Shown: positions 1 to 8,020, counted from the first letter of the stretch. The stretch is 64,000 nt of DNA from JACJYC01 sp964558465 (GCA_964558465.1 CAZLEF010000001.1:310001-374000); one strand, 5' to 3'. Notes: a model not told the origin generated them from the sequence alone. A program made the numbers and translations.

Positions 1-833
1 ATGAGGCGCGCCGCATTGTCGATAAAGTGATCCTTGCGGCTACGGCCCGCCATGCAGCCCGCAAAGCCCGGGAGATGGTGCAGCGCAAAAATGTACTGGC
101 AGGCGGCGGGTTACCCGGTAAACTGGCCGATTGCGCATCCAAAGACCCTGGCGAAAGCGAGCTCTTTCTGGTGGAAGGGGACTCTGCCGGCGGTACGGCC
201 AAACAGGGTCGCGACCGGAATTTCCAGGCTATCCTCCCGCTCAGGGGTAAAATCCTGAATGTGGAAAAAGCCATGGAGCACAAAATCTACGACAACGAAG
301 AAATCAAGAATATCTTCACCGCCCTCGGCGTTCGCATCGAAGAAGGCGACGACGGGGAACGTTTGCTCAATGTTGAAAAACTGCGCTACCACAAGATCGT
401 CATTATGTGCGATGCGGATGTAGACGGCAGCCACATTACTACGCTGATCCTTACCTTTTTCTTCCGCTTTATGCGCGTGTTGATCGATAGCGGACATATT
501 TATATTGCGGCCCCGCCTTTGTATATGGTCAAAAAAGGGAAACAATACCGCTATTGCTGGAACGACGAAGAGCGCCGGGAAGCCGTCAATGCCTACGGCG
601 GAAGCGAAAATGAAGGTTCCATAAAAGTACAGCGGTACAAAGGCCTTGGCGAGATGAACGCCGAACAACTCTGGGAAACCACCATGGACCCGAATACCCG
701 CATCCTGCGCCAGGTGTCCGTGGATGACGCCCGTGAGGCCGACCGGATCTTTTCCATGCTCATGGGAGACGAAGTGCCGCCAAGGCGCGCCTTTATCGAG
801 GCGAATGCCAAGTACGCCAATGTGGATATTTGA
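1..833 (+). CDS. gyrB: DNA gyrase subunit B, C-terminal part (5' end outside window)
   Basis: This is the ATPase/toprim subunit of the type II topoisomerase that negatively supercoils DNA together with GyrA. The frame is open from base 3 (EARRIVDKV...), so the gene begins upstream of the window and about 277 C-terminal residues are seen. Visible landmarks are the toprim motif EGDSAGGTAKQGRDR with its catalytic Glu, PLRGKILNVEKA, the metal-binding DADVDGSH, and the GyrB-type tail QRYKGLGEMNAEQLWETTMDP followed by the ERIFSMLMGDEV-like ending (here DRIFSMLMGDEV). The tail ends in the usual way for gyrases of the phylum, without an insert. Family assignment is certain; GyrB over ParE is supported by the QRYKGLGEMN..LWETTMDP block. 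No strong terminator is seen in the 168 bases before the next gene. Confidence 0.97.
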   Translation, partial: EARRIVDKVILAATARHAARKAREMVQRKNVLAGGGLPGKLADCASKDPGESELFLVEGDSAGGTAKQGRDRNFQAILPLRGKILNVEKAMEHKIYDNEEIKNIFTALGVRIEEGDDGERLLNVEKLRYHKIVIMCDADVDGSHITTLILTFFFRFMRVLIDSGHIYIAAPPLYMVKKGKQYRYCWNDEERREAVNAYGGSENEGSIKVQRYKGLGEMNAEQLWETTMDPNTRILRQVSVDDAREADRIFSMLMGDEVPPRRAFIEANAKYANVDI

Positions 834-906
834 TGAGGGTATTATTTAGTTCCGATCTTTAAGATTAAATTATGAATAAGGCTTTATCAAAAAAATCCGC
901 TCACCC

Positions 907-921
907 GGAACTTTTTGGAAC
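907..921 (+). promoter_or_regulatory. Possible ECF-type -35 element(s) upstream of the sigma factor gene
   Basis: Two GGAAC words (907-911 and 917-921) separated by five bases lie about 85 bases before the sigma gene. GGAAC is the classic -35 core of ECF-dependent promoters, so autoregulation is possible. I cannot identify a convincing -10 partner. Confidence 0.25.
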
Positions 922-1001
922 CCCCTGCGGTTGATGCCAATGCACGACGTTATTATCAGATGCCCTGATCAAAATAACGGTTTCAACCAAATACCTTTAC
1001 C

Positions 1002-1589
1002 ATGGTGATGGCGAACGAAAATCCAACCAGGAACTACAATCGGGTTTTTGAGGAAGAATTCTTGCCTCAACTGGATGCGTTGTACACGTTCGCGTACCAC
1101 CTCACCTTTAATGAGGACGACGCCAACGACCTGGTCCAGGAAACCTATTTAAAAGCATGGCGGTCGATCGACAGCTATGAGACCGGAACGAACGCCAAAG
1201 CATGGTTGTTCAAAATCCTGAAAAATGCCTTTATCAATCAATACCGCAAGCGGGTCAAACAACCGGCTTCGGTGGATATTGAACAGGCAATTTTGCGCCC
1301 GCCAGGCGGGGATGACGACCGGTTTTCTTCCAGCACCCTGGATCTGAGCGAAGAGCTTTTCCAGGAAATGATGGGGGATGAAGTCACCAACGCCATTAAT
1401 GACCTGGATGTCGGCTTCCGCATCGTAATCCTGTTGTGCGACATTGCCGAGTTTACCTACGAAGAGATCTCCAAAATACTGGGGATACCAATCGGTACGG
1501 TGCGCTCCCGGTTGCACAGGGGCAGAAATGCGCTGAAAGAAAAATTGCGGACGTATGCGGAATCCATGGGCTATAAGGAAAATCGATAA
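1002..1589 (+). CDS. RNA polymerase sigma factor, ECF (sigma-70 family)
   Basis: An extracytoplasmic-function sigma factor of 195 residues, the normal size. Region 2 spans about residues 20-90: FAYHLTFNEDDANDLVQETY is followed by LKAWRSI and the -10 recognition helix around AWLFKILKNAFINQYRK. Region 4 (about 125-185) has the helix-turn-helix YEEISKILGIPIGTVRSRLH followed by RGRNALKEKL. A charged linker of about 40 residues (RPPGGDDDRFSSS) joins them. Two start codons lie 6 bases apart (1002 and 1008); the second gives MANENPTRN and is equally plausible. It is followed by a small probable anti-sigma gene at 1914, but the two are separated by 324 bases containing an inverted repeat, an unusual gap for such a pair. 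The regulon is unknown. Confidence 0.95.
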   Translation: MVMANENPTRNYNRVFEEEFLPQLDALYTFAYHLTFNEDDANDLVQETYLKAWRSIDSYETGTNAKAWLFKILKNAFINQYRKRVKQPASVDIEQAILRPPGGDDDRFSSSTLDLSEELFQEMMGDEVTNAINDLDVGFRIVILLCDIAEFTYEEISKILGIPIGTVRSRLHRGRNALKEKLRTYAESMGYKENR

Positions 1590-1628
1590 TTCATAATATT
1601 TTTAACCATAGCTGTTCAGCTATTCCCA

Positions 1629-1766
1629 AAACCTGTCTGTTCCGCTCCCGTAAGGCGGATATGTTATCGCTAAGAACTAACCCCACCACAGAAATTGAGC
1701 CTCTAACAGGTAATTGCACCCCAGCACAGCGATAGGCCTTCCCTGAAGGGAGGAGCAGACAGGTTT
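1629..1766. repeat. Long nested inverted repeat between sigma and anti-sigma genes
   Basis: Outer arms 1629-1649 and 1748-1766 are complementary (AAACCTGTCTG-y-TCC core, one mismatch plus a short bulge). Inside them AAGGC (1652-1656) pairs with GCCTT (1736-1740) and TTATCGCT (1664-1671) pairs with AGCGATA (1728-1734). The paired segments are in nested order, so the whole 138 bases can fold as one imperfect hairpin with a 56-base terminal loop. It could be a small non-autonomous mobile element (MITE-like) inserted in the operon, or a structured RNA. No coding capacity is convincing in the 1590-1913 gap. Confidence 0.55.
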
Positions 1767-1913
1767 CGCTTTTTAAACGGTAAGACCATGATGACCAACA
1801 ACCAAAATCGACCAAGGCCGGAATTTCCCGCAGTGCGCGTCTGTTGCGGTTGCACATCATGCGTCCCCGCTGAAGTGCCTGGAGGATCAGCAGGATAGCG
1901 AAAAATCAAAGCC

Positions 1914-2192
1914 ATGAAAGACCGCAATTACCTGGACCTAGTCGAAAAAGTAACCATGTATCTGGATAATGAGCTTTCGGAAAGCCAGGAAAGAGAACTC
2001 CTTAAAGAAATAAAAGATAATCCGCATTATTTGAAATTGCTTAGCCAGGAAAAGTTATTTAAAGAGTTTATAAAAAGTAGAATACACCGCAGAAAACCCT
2101 CCGCCGCACTGGTGCAATCCATAAAGGACAAGATAAAATCTCCCTATTCCGCAGAGCCCGTATTCAGTCGTTTTCCTTCTCAAAACCCATAA
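1914..2192 (+). CDS. Small putative anti-sigma factor
   Basis: A 92-residue, highly charged helical protein without signal peptide or membrane segment. The N-terminal half (about residues 8-55: VEKVTMYLDNELSES, then RELLKEIKDNPHYLKLL) resembles the sigma-binding helices of small anti-sigma factors that follow ECF genes in Bacteroidota. The zinc-binding HxxxCxxC signature of ZAS-type anti-sigma factors is absent, so any sigma binding would be zinc independent and redox insensitive. A basic stretch (KSRIHRRKPS) and a Pro-rich tail follow. The assignment rests on position downstream of the ECF gene and on general features; it may instead be an unrelated small cytosolic protein. Confidence 0.6.
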   Translation: MKDRNYLDLVEKVTMYLDNELSESQERELLKEIKDNPHYLKLLSQEKLFKEFIKSRIHRRKPSAALVQSIKDKIKSPYSAEPVFSRFPSQNP

Positions 2193-2277
2193 TCCGGCCG
2201 ACATATTGCTGAAATGACCAATGACAGGCGCCACTTGACATTGGAAAACAAAATATGTAGCTTTGTTAAAAAAAACA

Positions 2278-2844
2278 ATGAGGCAGGTATGGATGATTGC
2301 CCTGTTGACGCTGGCCGGCGGGATGAACGCTGCAGCGCAGGTAGAATTACCGGCAGCATTTGAAAATTTGCTGCAAAAGACCGGCGTGGAGGTCTTTTAT
2401 CCCGTTGAATCCGATTACAAAAACTGGGGTACGGGCGAAAATGAGTGGCTGAATTGTGAATTCGCCATCCGCTCCAGGCGGGAAAAACTCGAAATCCGAT
2501 ACCATATAGTTCCCTATAATGAAGCCGACCCTTCGGCCGCTCTGCCTCACCTGAATTGTATGCGGCTGCTGATGCACCTGGCCTCCAATGATGAAGAGGC
2601 GGCCATCGCCGTGCACAGCCTGCCGGAGATGGAACTGGAAGAAAACTACCGCGCAGATTGGGGGAAACAATATTATTTCAAACCCAAACGAAGTTTTGGC
2701 GATTACGCCCATTGCCAGTTATTGGCCCTTTACCGCGAAGGCAGCGGAATGGTTTATGTCTTTTATTTTTTCGACGAGCCGGGCCCTGCTTTGGAAGACC
2801 GCGTACGGGAGGTCCGTTTCTCGACGCCGGTCAGGCAGCGTTAA
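2278..2844 (+). CDS. Secreted hypothetical protein
   Basis: I do not recognise this family. From the ATG at 2278 the product is 188 residues with a clear signal peptide (MRQVWMIALLTLAGGMNAAAQ, cleavage near AAAQ-VE), so it should be periplasmic or exported. An upstream TTG at 2263 would only add MLKKT. The mature protein is rich in aromatic and acidic residues, begins with a helix (LPAAFENLLQKTGVEVFYP), and has alternating beta-like segments such as KLEIRYHIVPYNEADP and GMVYVFYFFDEPGPALEDRV. Two cysteines are present (LNCEF, LNCMRLL) plus a third near the end (AHCQLL). It is convergent with rhlE: the two stop regions overlap by 4 bases at 2841-2844, so no separate terminator fits between them. 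Confidence 0.75.
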   Translation: MRQVWMIALLTLAGGMNAAAQVELPAAFENLLQKTGVEVFYPVESDYKNWGTGENEWLNCEFAIRSRREKLEIRYHIVPYNEADPSAALPHLNCMRLLMHLASNDEEAAIAVHSLPEMELEENYRADWGKQYYFKPKRSFGDYAHCQLLALYREGSGMVYVFYFFDEPGPALEDRVREVRFSTPVRQR

Positions 2845-4085
2845 GGTTTACCGGCCTGTCGGCCATTATTCCGGTTTCCTCCCCTTCTGAAGTTACGGCG
2901 TTTATTGTGGGAAGGAGGACGGCTTTCCCTCGAAGAAGCATCGCGCGGGTTAGTTACAAGTTCCGGCGGAAGCGGAAGAATCCGCACATCCATTTCCATT
3001 AACTTTTCTATACGCAAAAACCTGCGTTGGTCCCGCCGGTTGATCAGCGTAAGGGCCAGACCCGACTCGTCGGCGCGGGCCGTTCGCCCGATCCGGTGCA
3101 CATAATCCTCGGCGTCGGCCGGGACGTCAAAATTGATCACCACTTCGATTCCGCGGATGTCAATCCCCCTGGACAAGATATCGGTAGCGACCAGCATGGG
3201 CAGCGATCCGCCTTTAAAAGCCCGCATTTTGAGCTCGCGGTCATCCTGCGAAAGATCGGAGTGGATGCAGTCGATCGGAAAACCTTTTTGTTTCAGGGTT
3301 TGGGTAAGTTCTTTTACCTTTTGTTTGGCGCCTGCAAAAATGAGGGTCCTGGTAGCGCTGTTTTTCCGGGCTTGAAGCAAATTGGAGATCAGGCTGATCT
3401 TTTGCTCGTCTTCCACCCGGTATGCGGCCTGAACAATGGCATCGGCGGGTTTGGAGATCGAAATGCTGATCTCCACCGGATTATTGAGGATCTGTTTGGA
3501 AAAACGGCGGATCTGTTCGGGCATGGTGGCCGAAAAAAGCAAGGTCTGCCGTTTTTTGGGCAACTGGTTGATGATGCCCATAATATCGTGTACAAAACCC
3601 ATATCCAGCATACGGTCGGCTTCATCCAGTACCAGCCTTCTGACCGTGGAGAGGTCGACATAACCCAGGTTCAGGTGGGCGATGAACCGCCCGGGGGTAG
3701 CGACAATCACGTTTACGCCGCCTTTCAGGGCCTTTTTCTCCTGTTCCATCGAATTGCCGTCGCGGCCGCCGTATATGGCGATGGAACTTATCGGGGTGAA
3801 ATAGGAAAGTCCTTCCAATTGCTGGTCGACCTGGACGGCGAGTTCGCGGGTAGGTTCCAGAATGATAGTGTCGATGCCGTGGTAAGGCGTTTCAGCCAGT
3901 TCGTGCAGCAGCGGCAAAAGAAAAGCGGCGGTTTTTCCGGTCCCTGTCTGGGCGCAAGCCAGCAGGTCCTGGTTTTTCATAATGGCGGGAATCGCTTTTT
4001 CCTGAATGGGGGTAGCCGTTTCAAATCCTATTGCCTGGAGCCCCTCCATAAGAGAAGCAGAGAAGCCAAATTCTTCAAATCGCAA
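2841..4085 (-). CDS. rhlE: DEAD-box ATP-dependent RNA helicase, RhlE type
   Basis: An RNA-dependent ATPase that remodels RNA duplexes, usually in ribosome assembly, RNA decay or cold growth. All core motifs are present in order: the Q-motif region (FEEFGFSASL ... TPIQEKAIPAI), motif I AQTGTGKTAAF, Ia PTRELAVQ, motif II LVLDEADRMLDMGF, motif III FSATMP, then the second RecA domain with VATDILSRGIDI and HRIGRTARA. At 414 residues it has only a short tail after the core (about residue 370 on), basic and Arg/Asn/Gly rich (RRNFRRGGNRNNGR), typical of RhlE proteins of the phylum and likely an RNA-binding tail. The start at 4085 places the Q motif right at the N-terminus as in homologues. It is transcribed alone. 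Confidence 0.95.
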   Translation of the reverse strand: MRFEEFGFSASLMEGLQAIGFETATPIQEKAIPAIMKNQDLLACAQTGTGKTAAFLLPLLHELAETPYHGIDTIILEPTRELAVQVDQQLEGLSYFTPISSIAIYGGRDGNSMEQEKKALKGGVNVIVATPGRFIAHLNLGYVDLSTVRRLVLDEADRMLDMGFVHDIMGIINQLPKKRQTLLFSATMPEQIRRFSKQILNNPVEISISISKPADAIVQAAYRVEDEQKISLISNLLQARKNSATRTLIFAGAKQKVKELTQTLKQKGFPIDCIHSDLSQDDRELKMRAFKGGSLPMLVATDILSRGIDIRGIEVVINFDVPADAEDYVHRIGRTARADESGLALTLINRRDQRRFLRIEKLMEMDVRILPLPPELVTNPRDASSRESRPPSHNKRRNFRRGGNRNNGRQAGKP

Positions 4086-4148
4086 AGCTTTGTGTTGTAT
4101 TTGAGGTTTTTAAAAATACGTTCATCATGCAAAGATAACCTTATTGGC

Positions 4149-5087
4149 TTATTTATCAACAAGATGGGCAGGATAAAGGTTGTTTGGCGCGAATATATTT
4201 CTCGTTTGGCCGGATGCCGGTGAAAACCCAATGAGGGCGGGAAGAGAAAATCCCAGGGAATTCAACGTGCCGTGGACTGCGTACATCCAGGGAATGGAGA
4301 GCATCGGAACCGGGAAAAAATGCCGCCAGCCGTACAAAAATGCCAGCGCCATACCCAATACAATACAACAGCCCGCCAGCCCAAACAGGCATTTTACCCA
4401 TGTTTTCCCTGGATAAAATGCGCGTTTTAGCAGCAAACCGCCCGAGGTGAAGCCCCCCAATACCAGGAAGGTAACCGCGGCGGTCTCGATCCATACCGGA
4501 CCGCCGAAATGTGTGGTTGTGATGCCAAGGGCGACCAAAGCCATACCTGCCGCCAAATAATAACTTAGCCGCCGTGCCACTTTGTTTCGCCGGCTCAAAA
4601 CCTGAGCTAACGTGATTAATACAAATCCGGCATAATGAAAGTGGACCGCAGTGAGCAATACCATAATGGGCTCAAAACCAAAAGGCTGCCAGCCCCGGCG
4701 GCACGCCAGTGACCAGGTAGCGCCGACAGCCAGCATCAGCAGCGGAATAAATGGATTTGGCAGTCCGGCCTTTGCCTTGCCGGACCAGGAATGCCATAAC
4801 CTGACCAAAACAAACAGCCACCATGGAAAGACCATAATGCCGGATAAAAAGCCGGGCGGGAAAAAAAACGACAGCCCGAATACAACCGCACAACCTAAAC
4901 CGGCTAAGCCAAACGGAATCTTCAGGATTTTAAAGCCCAGCGGAACAACCACAAAAGGCCCTGCCAGCAAAATGGCTTCCACATAGGTTTGGGAAAAGGC
5001 GGAGGCCGGAAATCGCAGGGCGACCAGCGCCAGCCAGGCCAAAAGGCCGGTGACCTGAATGGTGGAAAAGGAGCTCGTGATGCTCAT
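4149..5087 (-). CDS. YndJ-like integral membrane protein
   Basis: A polytopic membrane protein of about 312 residues with at least eight hydrophobic segments (for example LLAWLALVALRF, LLAGPFVVVPLGF and the FHYAGFVLI region), resembling the YndJ family of unknown function. A much longer frame is open upstream, but the start at 5087 (MSITSSFSTIQV) is chosen because it overlaps the stop of the DUF1990 gene in an ATGA arrangement and the upstream residues are an Arg/Pro-rich shadow of that gene. The His-rich loop VHFHYAGF and the TTTHFGGP stretch are the most family-like features seen. Co-translation with the DUF1990 protein suggests the two act together. Confidence 0.8.
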   Translation of the reverse strand: MSITSSFSTIQVTGLLAWLALVALRFPASAFSQTYVEAILLAGPFVVVPLGFKILKIPFGLAGLGCAVVFGLSFFFPPGFLSGIMVFPWWLFVLVRLWHSWSGKAKAGLPNPFIPLLMLAVGATWSLACRRGWQPFGFEPIMVLLTAVHFHYAGFVLITLAQVLSRRNKVARRLSYYLAAGMALVALGITTTHFGGPVWIETAAVTFLVLGGFTSGGLLLKRAFYPGKTWVKCLFGLAGCCIVLGMALAFLYGWRHFFPVPMLSIPWMYAVHGTLNSLGFSLPALIGFSPASGQTRNIFAPNNLYPAHLVDK

Positions 5088-5653
5088 GATTGGCGCAGTT
5101 TGTCTTTCATAGCCTGGAGCGATTCCCGCACAAACCTGCGTTGGAAATATCGCGCCAGCGGATACGCCAGACGGGCGGGTAAAAACCGGGGCCGGGAAAA
5201 AGCCTGAATGCCGTACCAGACGCTGCCGTCGGGCCGCATTTCCACATAAAACAACTCTTCCCCGCATTCGATATGGTTGGACAAGGTACCGTAGGCAAAA
5301 CCCGCTTTTCCACGTTCGTCAACCAGGTAAACGATCCTTGCGCCGTTGACCCACCAAAGGCCGAACAACCGGAACTGGACGGCGACATGGCCGTTTTTTT
5401 CTACCGGCCGGCCGGCAGTGTAAACGGCCGTCCAGCCGGGCGGGAACATAGCCCACTGAAAAAGCGCTGTTCTGGCCCGGATAAACAAGGGCTCCCCTTC
5501 GCCCAGGCGCACGGCGTTCCGGTCGTGGTTGAACCCTCTGGGGAATTCGCCGGCGGAAGCGCCGGTTTCCCGGTAGGAAAAGGGCAGGCCGAGGCTGTTG
5601 CCGAGGAAAAGGTCCAGGCGTTTTGGAGCGGGTTTTGAAAAGGAAAAGAACAT
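5084..5653 (-). CDS. DUF1990 family protein
   Basis: A 189-residue cytosolic protein of the DUF1990 (UPF0548) family. Recognisable blocks are LPFSYRETGAS, GFNHDRNAVRLGEGE, FQWAMFPPGWTAVY, FGLWWVNGARIVYLVDE, GFAYGTLSNHIECGEELF and the conserved SVWYGIQAFSRPRFLPARLAYPLARYFQRRF near the C-terminus (cited here in two overlapping parts: SVWYGIQAFSRP and PARLAYPLARYFQRRF). Length matches the family. The biochemical role is unknown; some members are described as SRPBCC-like, which is my recollection and not visible here. Its stop overlaps the start of the YndJ-like gene by the ATGA sequence at 5084-5087, indicating translational coupling. Confidence 0.88.
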   Translation of the reverse strand: MFFSFSKPAPKRLDLFLGNSLGLPFSYRETGASAGEFPRGFNHDRNAVRLGEGEPLFIRARTALFQWAMFPPGWTAVYTAGRPVEKNGHVAVQFRLFGLWWVNGARIVYLVDERGKAGFAYGTLSNHIECGEELFYVEMRPDGSVWYGIQAFSRPRFLPARLAYPLARYFQRRFVRESLQAMKDKLRQS

Positions 5654-5959
5654 GTCTGCAGGGTTTTGGATCAGGAAAATATTTAAAGGTATTCTTACTG
5701 TTCAACAGGGATGGAACTCAATTGTTCATTTTTTTCAGAAAAAAATGAAAACCGCGTTTTCACCCCTTCCCTGTCCGACGAAGCCTTGGCGGAGTCGGGC
5801 ATACCGTTTTCCCTGTCCGGCGAAGCCTTGGCGGAGTCGGGCACACCGCTTCTCCATTCTCGTTCAGCAGCCCTTTATGCCCATCCGGCGGGAAAAATTT
5901 TTTTCCGGCTGTCTGAAGCTGCAAATTTGCATCATCAACATCATCAAACGCGAAATACA
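5654..5959. other. Divergent intergenic region with a tandem repeat
   Basis: This 306-base stretch separates the DUF1990 start (minus strand) from the lipoprotein start (plus strand). An open frame runs through it on the plus strand from 5711, but it carries a 42-base tandem repeat in frame and lacks any signal peptide before the real lipoprotein start at 5960, so I treat it as non-coding. Apart from the repeat and a small palindrome GCAAATTTGC near 5920, I see nothing in it. Confidence 0.6.
5769..5848. repeat. Two tandem 42-base repeats of an interspersed element
   Basis: Units start at 5769 and 5811; each contains CCCTGTCCG-r-CGAAGCC followed by TTGGCGGAGTCGGGCAyACCG, with only a few differences. 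A diverged copy (GTCCGACGAAGC...GCGTAGTCGGATCACCG on the minus strand) sits inside the truncated dnaE at about 15425-15465, so this is an interspersed repeat family and not just a local slippage product. Confidence 0.75.
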
Positions 5960-6385
5960 ATGAAACTTAAAATTCAATTTTTGGGCCTTCTCGCAATGGT
6001 TATGACCACTTTTGCCTGTACAAATAATCCGGATGATAACCCTTCGCCGGACGATGTATCCAATACCCTGACAGACGGACGTTGGAAAGTGGTCTATTAC
6101 TTCGACAAAGACAAGGTGGAAACCGATAATTTCAGCGGGTACACCTTTGATTTTCGCCTCGACGGCGCCTTCATCGCCTATTGGGGATCCAATACCCGGA
6201 CGGGGACATGGCGGGTGGGCAGCAACGACGGCAGCAGCCGGCTTATCATCGACATTGTGGGCGAAAAACCCATCGACGACCTGCCTGACGACTGGATTAT
6301 CCTCGAAAAGTCAGATAACCTGATCAAGCTGAAAGACGATAACGATACCCACTTGGAAGAGTTGCATTTTCAGCGGGTGAATTGA
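5960..6385 (+). CDS. Small lipoprotein, lipocalin-like
   Basis: A 141-residue predicted lipoprotein. The signal peptide MKLKIQFLGLLAMVMTTFAC ends in a lipobox (TFAC) and the mature protein begins CTNNPDDNPSPDD, an acidic linker compatible with outer-membrane lipoproteins of the phylum. The rest alternates beta strands: GRWKVVYYFDKDKVE, GYTFDFRLDGAFIAYW, RTGTWRVGS, RLIIDIVGEKPIDDL, WIILEKSDNLIKLKDD. The order W-x-V...G-x-F...G-T-W is that of lipocalin-like domains. The longer open frame starting at 5711 is rejected since the signal peptide fixes the start at 5960. No operon partners; function unknown. Confidence 0.82.
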   Translation: MKLKIQFLGLLAMVMTTFACTNNPDDNPSPDDVSNTLTDGRWKVVYYFDKDKVETDNFSGYTFDFRLDGAFIAYWGSNTRTGTWRVGSNDGSSRLIIDIVGEKPIDDLPDDWIILEKSDNLIKLKDDNDTHLEELHFQRVN

Positions 6386-6531
6386 AATTGGAAGGTGGCG
6401 GGGAACTGAGCGAAGCCGAAGTTCGGGTCAGTCGGCCGGTGTGTACCAGGGTGTGCGCAGCGGCCGATTGCCGTTTCAGGCCTCAGTTGCGGAACCATAA
6501 GCAAACACCCATAAACCATGAAGCCCATCCA

Positions 6532-7293
6532 TCATTCTTCTTCATCCGAAGCGGGCGCCGGTTCCTGCAGCCAGAAATTATTGACCCCTTCCCCTACTAT
6601 GATAACTAATTTTTCCATATTCAGCAATTCCAACAAGGCCAGGAAAGTGATAATGGCGTGAATGCGGTTGACACATTCGCCGAAGATCGCTTTGAAATTG
6701 GCTTTTTGTCCGGAACGGACGCGGCTGAAAATAAAATCCTGCTGGTCTTCGATCGAATAATTGAAGCGGATGATCCGGTGGATCGTCTGCGGAGGCCCTT
6801 CCTCAAAACGCTGCATGATGCGTTCGAATGCCCGGAGGAGTTTAAAAAGTGTAACGGATTCCAGTTCCACATCCACCAGCGCTTTGGTGGCGATCTGCTG
6901 CAATTCCTTTACGTTGCTTCCGCGGTTAAAGCGGAGGGAGCGGTCGTCTTCCAACTGGCGCAATTCCTCCAGTACGCTTTTGTACCGTTTATATTCCAGG
7001 AGGCGGCTGACGAGTTCATCCCGCGGATCGATCTCGTTGCCTTCTTCGTCGACGGGTTTGCGGGGGAGCAGCATCTTGGCTTTGATCCGGCACAAGGTTG
7101 CCGCAACGAGGATGAATTCGCTGGCCAGGTCGATGTTCATATGCTCCATATGGCGGATATAGGCCAGGAAATCATCCGTGATCTTTGCGATCGGAATATC
7201 ATGAATATCCAGTTCGTCCCGCTCGATGAAAAAGAGCAGCAGGTCGAATGGACCCTCGAATTGGGGCAGAACGATGGTATAGGATTGGTTCAT
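6532..7293 (-). CDS. scpA: Segregation and condensation protein A
   Basis: The kleisin subunit that bridges the SMC ATPase heads in the bacterial condensin complex, acting in chromosome compaction and origin segregation. The N-terminal SMC-binding block is clear (FEGPFDLLLFFIERDELDIH, then IPIAKITDDFLAYI), followed by LASEFILVAATLCRIKAKMLLP, and a C-terminal winged-helix region (about residues 190-245) with FLALLELLNMEKLVI. At 253 residues it is of normal length. The C-terminal tail is acidic (PAPASDEEE). scpB is not in this window. It is transcribed alone from a well-formed Bacteroidota promoter at 7337-7367. Confidence 0.95.
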   Translation of the reverse strand: MNQSYTIVLPQFEGPFDLLLFFIERDELDIHDIPIAKITDDFLAYIRHMEHMNIDLASEFILVAATLCRIKAKMLLPRKPVDEEGNEIDPRDELVSRLLEYKRYKSVLEELRQLEDDRSLRFNRGSNVKELQQIATKALVDVELESVTLFKLLRAFERIMQRFEEGPPQTIHRIIRFNYSIEDQQDFIFSRVRSGQKANFKAIFGECVNRIHAIITFLALLELLNMEKLVIIVGEGVNNFWLQEPAPASDEEE

Positions 7294-7336
7294 GTTATGC
7301 GCCGGCCCGCCCGGAAAACGACCTGGCGGACGGCTG

Positions 7337-7367
7337 CAAAGTTAGGTTATTTCGGGGTTATTGCAAG
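7337..7367 (-). promoter_or_regulatory. Housekeeping promoter of scpA
   Basis: Read on the minus strand: CTTG (7367-7364), 19 bases, then TAACTTTG (7344-7337). This fits the Bacteroidota consensus TTTG-N19-TAnnTTTG with a single mismatch, about 45 bases ahead of the scpA start. Confidence 0.7.
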
Positions 7368-7374
7368 GCAAAAG

Positions 7375-8016
7375 TCAGTGTTTTCTGGCCATGAGCAGGC
7401 CATCCCTCAGCGGCAGGATGAGCGTTTCAACCCTGGGGTCGGCCAGCACTTTCCGGTTAAAGGCATGCAAAGCGGCGGTGTCCTCGTCCTGATCCGGGTT
7501 AAGGACTTTTCCGCTCCACAGGACATTATCTGCCAGGATCAGCCCGCCTGGGCGCATCCGGTCGATCACCAGGTCAAAATACGTGGCGTAATCCTGTTTG
7601 CCGGCATCGATGAAAACCAGGTCGAAAGCGCCGGGGGGGATGTTGGGAATGATCTCGAGCGCATTGCCGAGGTGCAGTTGAATTTTATCTTCCAGTCCTG
7701 CTTTACCGATATATTTCCGGATGATATATTCCAGTTCCCGGTTGGCCTCGATGGTATGCAGGCGGCCGTTGGGTGCAAGTCCGCGGGCCAGGCAGATGGC
7801 GCCGTACCCGGTGAAGGTACCGATTTCCAGTGCGACAACCGGCTGTACCAGTTGGCTGATCATAGTTAGGAACCGGCCCTGCAAATGGCCCGACAACATC
7901 TGCGGCGCGAGCGTTTTCAGGTAGGTTTCCCGTTCCAGTTCGCAGAGTGTCTCGTCGGCCGGAGAGGTGTGGGCTTCGCAGTATTTGTTCAAAGCCTGGG
8001 AATAATAATCGTTCAT
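7375..8016 (-). CDS. O-methyltransferase (class I SAM-dependent, COMT-like)
   Basis: A SAM-dependent O-methyltransferase of the caffeoyl-CoA/catechol OMT superfamily, 213 residues, the usual size of bacterial members. Motif I is VALEIGTFTGYGAICLA, the acidic ribose-binding residue follows in LHTIEANRELEYI, and the metal/catalytic loop is FDLVFIDAGKQDYATYF with LILADNVLWSGKV behind it; the Asp residues and the ADN triad suit divalent-metal-dependent transfer. The physiological acceptor cannot be told from sequence. The start lies 4 bases after the stop of the DtxR-family gene, so the two form an operon; this pairing may only reflect co-transcription. Confidence 0.9.
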   Translation of the reverse strand: MNDYYSQALNKYCEAHTSPADETLCELERETYLKTLAPQMLSGHLQGRFLTMISQLVQPVVALEIGTFTGYGAICLARGLAPNGRLHTIEANRELEYIIRKYIGKAGLEDKIQLHLGNALEIIPNIPPGAFDLVFIDAGKQDYATYFDLVIDRMRPGGLILADNVLWSGKVLNPDQDEDTAALHAFNRKVLADPRVETLILPLRDGLLMARKH

Positions 8017-8020
8017 ACGG

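Noticed and set aside
3027..4223. 398-codon open frame on the plus strand
   Set aside because: It is antisense to the well-supported rhlE gene; composition is typical for a high-GC shadow frame and there is no start context or family match.
5711..5959. N-terminal extension of the small lipoprotein
   Set aside because: Contains a tandem DNA repeat and would bury the signal peptide and lipobox that begin at 5960.
6382..6609. 75-codon gene downstream of the small lipoprotein
   Set aside because: No signal or family; overlaps the end of scpA and contains an interspersed CTGAGCGAAG word.
6658..7869. 403-codon open frame on the plus strand
   Set aside because: It runs antisense through scpA and the O-methyltransferase, two certain genes.
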